From NCBI GenBank assembly GCA_005883625.1, contig VBDU01000097.1, positions 1 to 51,256 on the forward strand: a stretch of 51,256 nucleotides of DNA, in the 5' to 3' direction. Of this stretch, positions 49,554-51,256 are shown piece by piece; position 1 is the first letter of the stretch; each line of letters starts with the position of its first letter. The position numbers and the translations under genes were made by a program. This DNA is from Chloroflexota bacterium (GTDB taxonomy: Bacteria > Chloroflexota > Limnocylindria > P2-11E). The notes under the pieces were generated by a model. The model had not been told where the DNA came from, did no database searches, and saw only the letters and a program-made list of their open reading frames with translations.

Positions 49554-51109
49554 CGTCTGAGGAACACCATCGCGAATGATTCTGTTCCGCTCGCGCCGGG
49601 CGCGTAGCCCGCGACGCGCCGCGACGCCGCTCCGGCGCGGTCGACGAAAAGCAGCGGCACGCGGGGGACCTCCGCGCGAACGATCTTCGATACCTGTTTG
49701 TAGAGCTCCGCACGCTTGGTGGGGTCGCTCTCGGCCCGTGCCTTTGCGATGAGATCGCTCGCGACCGGCTGCTGCCAACCCCAGGAGGCGCCTCGCTCCG
49801 ACCGTGGCGCGAAGAGCGGCGTGAAGACGTCGTCAGGGTCCGCCGCGATCGCGGTCGCCTCGAGCTGGAGCGCGGGGGCGCTCGCGCCCCGCGGCAGCGA
49901 CGGCTCGACCGCGCGCGGTCGCGCGCTGATGCCGATCTTCGCGAGGTCGGCGGCGACCGCCGACGCGATCCGCTGCGGCTCGGGATAGGTTCCGGTCGCC
50001 GTCGCCGGGAAGCCGAGCTCGGCATCGATCGGTGAGGTGAGCCCCGCGTCGGTCAGGAGCTTGCGCGCCGCGGTGACGTCGAGCGGAGCGAACTCGATCG
50101 CGGTCTCGTCATAGCCCAGCGCCGCCGGCGGGACGACCTGCGGCGCGGCCCGGGCCAGCCCGAGATAGACCGCGGTCGAGATAGCGGCGCGATCGATCGA
50201 GAGCGCGACGGCACGACGCACCTCCGGCCGATCGAACGGCGTGCGCGAGGCGTCGATCGCGAGCGACGCGAACGAGGCGTCGCGACGAACGACGAGGCCG
50301 AGGCTCGGGTCGCCGCGCGCGGCCGCGGCCTGCGCCACGCCGAGATCGAGCGCCAGGTCGACACGTCCCGCGCGCAGCTCGGTCAGCCGCGCGGCGGGAT
50401 CGGCGAGCGGACGAAGCACGATCCCGTCGACGTATGGGAGGGCCGCCCCACTCGCGTCGCGGCCCCGGTAGGCGGCGTTCCGCTGCAGCGTGACCGTCGC
50501 GTCGGGCGCGACCGCGCCGGGTCCCGCGCTGAAGGGGCCCGTCCCGGCGGTCCCGCGCGCGACGGCCGCGGGCGGCATCGCGAGGTGCGCCAGGAACGGT
50601 CCGTAGCCCGTCCGCAGCTCGAACCGCACGGTACGGGCGTCGACGGCGTCGACGCGCGCGATCACCGATTCGTCGTCGAACCCGCCGAAGAGAGCGCGAT
50701 ACGAAACGAAGGCACCCGGTCCGCGGCGGGCGTCGCGGGTGCTCCGCGCGCGCTCGAAGCTCGCGACGACCGATGCGGCGTCGAGCGGAGCGCCGTCGTG
50801 GAAGCGGACGCCCACTTGGAGCGTGAACGTCCAACGCAGGCCGTCCGGCGAGCCCTGCCACGACTCCGCGAGCCCGGGGACGAGCTGATAGCTCTCGGGC
50901 GCGAACGCGACGAGGGTCTCGAACACCTGCCGGGTGGCCACAAGGGCGGCCGCGTCCGCGTTCCAGGGATCCAGCGTGGTCACCTCGCCCGGGATCGCGA
51001 CGCGCAACACCCCCCCGAGAGACGCCGGGCTGGGCGAGGGCGCGGTCACGCCGGGCCGGCAGCCTGCGAGTACGACGGAGGCGATGAGCAGCGCGGCGAT
51101 CCGCCGCAT
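49550..51109 (-). CDS. Family 5 extracellular solute-binding lipoprotein (peptide/nickel type)
   Basis: A 519-aa SBP_bac_5 protein with lipobox VVLAGC (Cys17). Typical family sequence follows: LRVAIPGEVTTLDPWN, LVPGLAESWQGSPDGLRWTF, VRFHDGAPLDAASVVASFERAR, and FDRPEVRRAVALSIDRAAI. It delivers oligopeptides or similar solutes to a Dpp/Opp-type importer. It is a few bases downstream of the permease gene fragment at the window edge and is therefore part of a dpp-like operon. It is followed by an exporter gene instead of the expected ATPases. Confidence 0.88.
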   Translation of the reverse strand: MRRIAALLIASVVLAGCRPGVTAPSPSPASLGGVLRVAIPGEVTTLDPWNADAAALVATRQVFETLVAFAPESYQLVPGLAESWQGSPDGLRWTFTLQVGVRFHDGAPLDAASVVASFERARSTRDARRGPGAFVSYRALFGGFDDESVIARVDAVDARTVRFELRTGYGPFLAHLAMPPAAVARGTAGTGPFSAGPGAVAPDATVTLQRNAAYRGRDASGAALPYVDGIVLRPLADPAARLTELRAGRVDLALDLGVAQAAAARGDPSLGLVVRRDASFASLAIDASRTPFDRPEVRRAVALSIDRAAISTAVYLGLARAAPQVVPPAALGYDETAIEFAPLDVTAARKLLTDAGLTSPIDAELGFPATATGTYPEPQRIASAVAADLAKIGISARPRAVEPSLPRGASAPALQLEATAIAADPDDVFTPLFAPRSERGASWGWQQPVASDLIAKARAESDPTKRAELYKQVSKIVRAEVPRVPLLFVDRAGAASRRVAGYAPGASGTESFAMVFLRR

Positions 51110-51115
51110 GGGCGC

Positions 51116-51256
51116 TTAGTGCGTCTTCAGGCGAGGATCGAGCGCGTCACGCAGGCCGTCGCCAACGAGGTAGAGGCAGAGGACCGTCATGAAGATGAGG
51201 AAGCCGGGCGTGACGACGAGGTGCCCGCCACGGAAGAAGTACTGCGTGGCATTCGT
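51116..51256 (-). CDS. ABC transporter permease (DppC-type), C-terminal fragment
   Basis: The last 46 codons of a gene that runs off the window. The visible part is a final membrane helix ([16 protein letters not shown]) followed by [15 protein letters not shown], the usual C-terminus of DppC/OppC permeases. The TAA at 51116-51118 lies 6 bp before the start of the solute-binding-protein gene, so the two are co-transcribed. The rest of the importer operon lies outside the window. Confidence 0.85.
   Translation of the reverse strand, partial: TNATQYFFRGGHLVVTPGFLIFMTVLCLYLVGDGLRDALDPRLKTH

Noticed and set aside
1..51256. CRISPR arrays, tRNA or rRNA genes, riboswitches, insertion sequences
   Set aside because: No regularly spaced repeats, no tRNA-like cloverleaf with conserved arms, no transposase genes and no leader long enough for a riboswitch were noticed by eye; a covariance-model search would be needed to exclude small RNAs.

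Overview
The window is a very G+C-rich bacterial chromosome segment, packed with genes and with almost no intergenic space. Neighbouring genes usually share 1-4 bp at stop/start junctions (ATGA, GTGA, TTGA, TGATG). Many promoters place a TANNNT -10 box only 6-10 bases before the start codon, so leaderless transcripts look common. Gene content (SUF system with SufU and an Rrf2 regulator, a nucleotidyltransferase/phosphomannomutase fusion, a split NAD synthetase, many DinB-fold proteins, CoxL/M/S-type molybdenum hydroxylase) fits a soil or sediment Terrabacteria lineage, most likely Chloroflexota-like. That placement is an inference with modest confidence. No rRNA, tRNA, CRISPR array or insertion sequence was seen.

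Layout. 1-1.3 kb: a small unknown gene and a MazEF toxin-antitoxin pair. 1.3-11.6 kb (minus strand): one long catabolic operon headed by a TetR regulator. It encodes two PaaA/BoxB-type diiron proteins, an alpha/beta hydrolase, a benzoate-CoA-ligase-type enzyme, a three-subunit molybdenum hydroxylase with its CoxG partner, and a double-cupin dioxygenase-like protein. Together they look like a CoA-dependent route for an aromatic acid. 11.6-20.3 kb: GNAT, DUF4349 lipoprotein, TatD, divergent MetRS (metG carries a 260-bp exact internal duplication), M28 peptidase and three lipoproteins. 20.3-28.4 kb: DinB protein, YbdK carboxylate-amine ligase, zinc-ribbon/MBL protein, then an rsmI-ppa-esterase-ATP-grasp-ATP-grasp operon. 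The YbdK/ATP-grasp/esterase group resembles predicted amide- or peptide-ligase systems that make unknown small molecules. 28.5-35.2 kb: purU, a drug/metabolite exporter, a Phd/PIN toxin-antitoxin pair with a shortened toxin, two-gene NAD synthetase and the 832-aa nucleotidyltransferase. 35.3-39.6 kb: small membrane, secreted and regulatory genes, including a patch of slightly lower G+C. 39.7-45.7 kb: the SUF Fe-S operon rrf2-sufC-sufS-sufU-sufB-sufD-Rieske, in which sufB as given has an internal deletion and frameshift. 45.7-51.3 kb: DUF84-type NTPase, DinB protein, a 52-aa DUF1059-like gene, an ABC exporter and a family-5 oligopeptide-binding lipoprotein followed by a truncated permease.

The strongest unusual signals are: a family of G/C-rich palindromic elements at gene junctions and inside coding sequence (three in the CoA ligase alone, apparently supplying its start codon, an internal linker and its C-terminal tail); the widespread leaderless promoter pattern; the unpaired diiron oxygenase cluster; the amidoligase cluster; and two damaged housekeeping genes (metG, sufB) that may be assembly artefacts.
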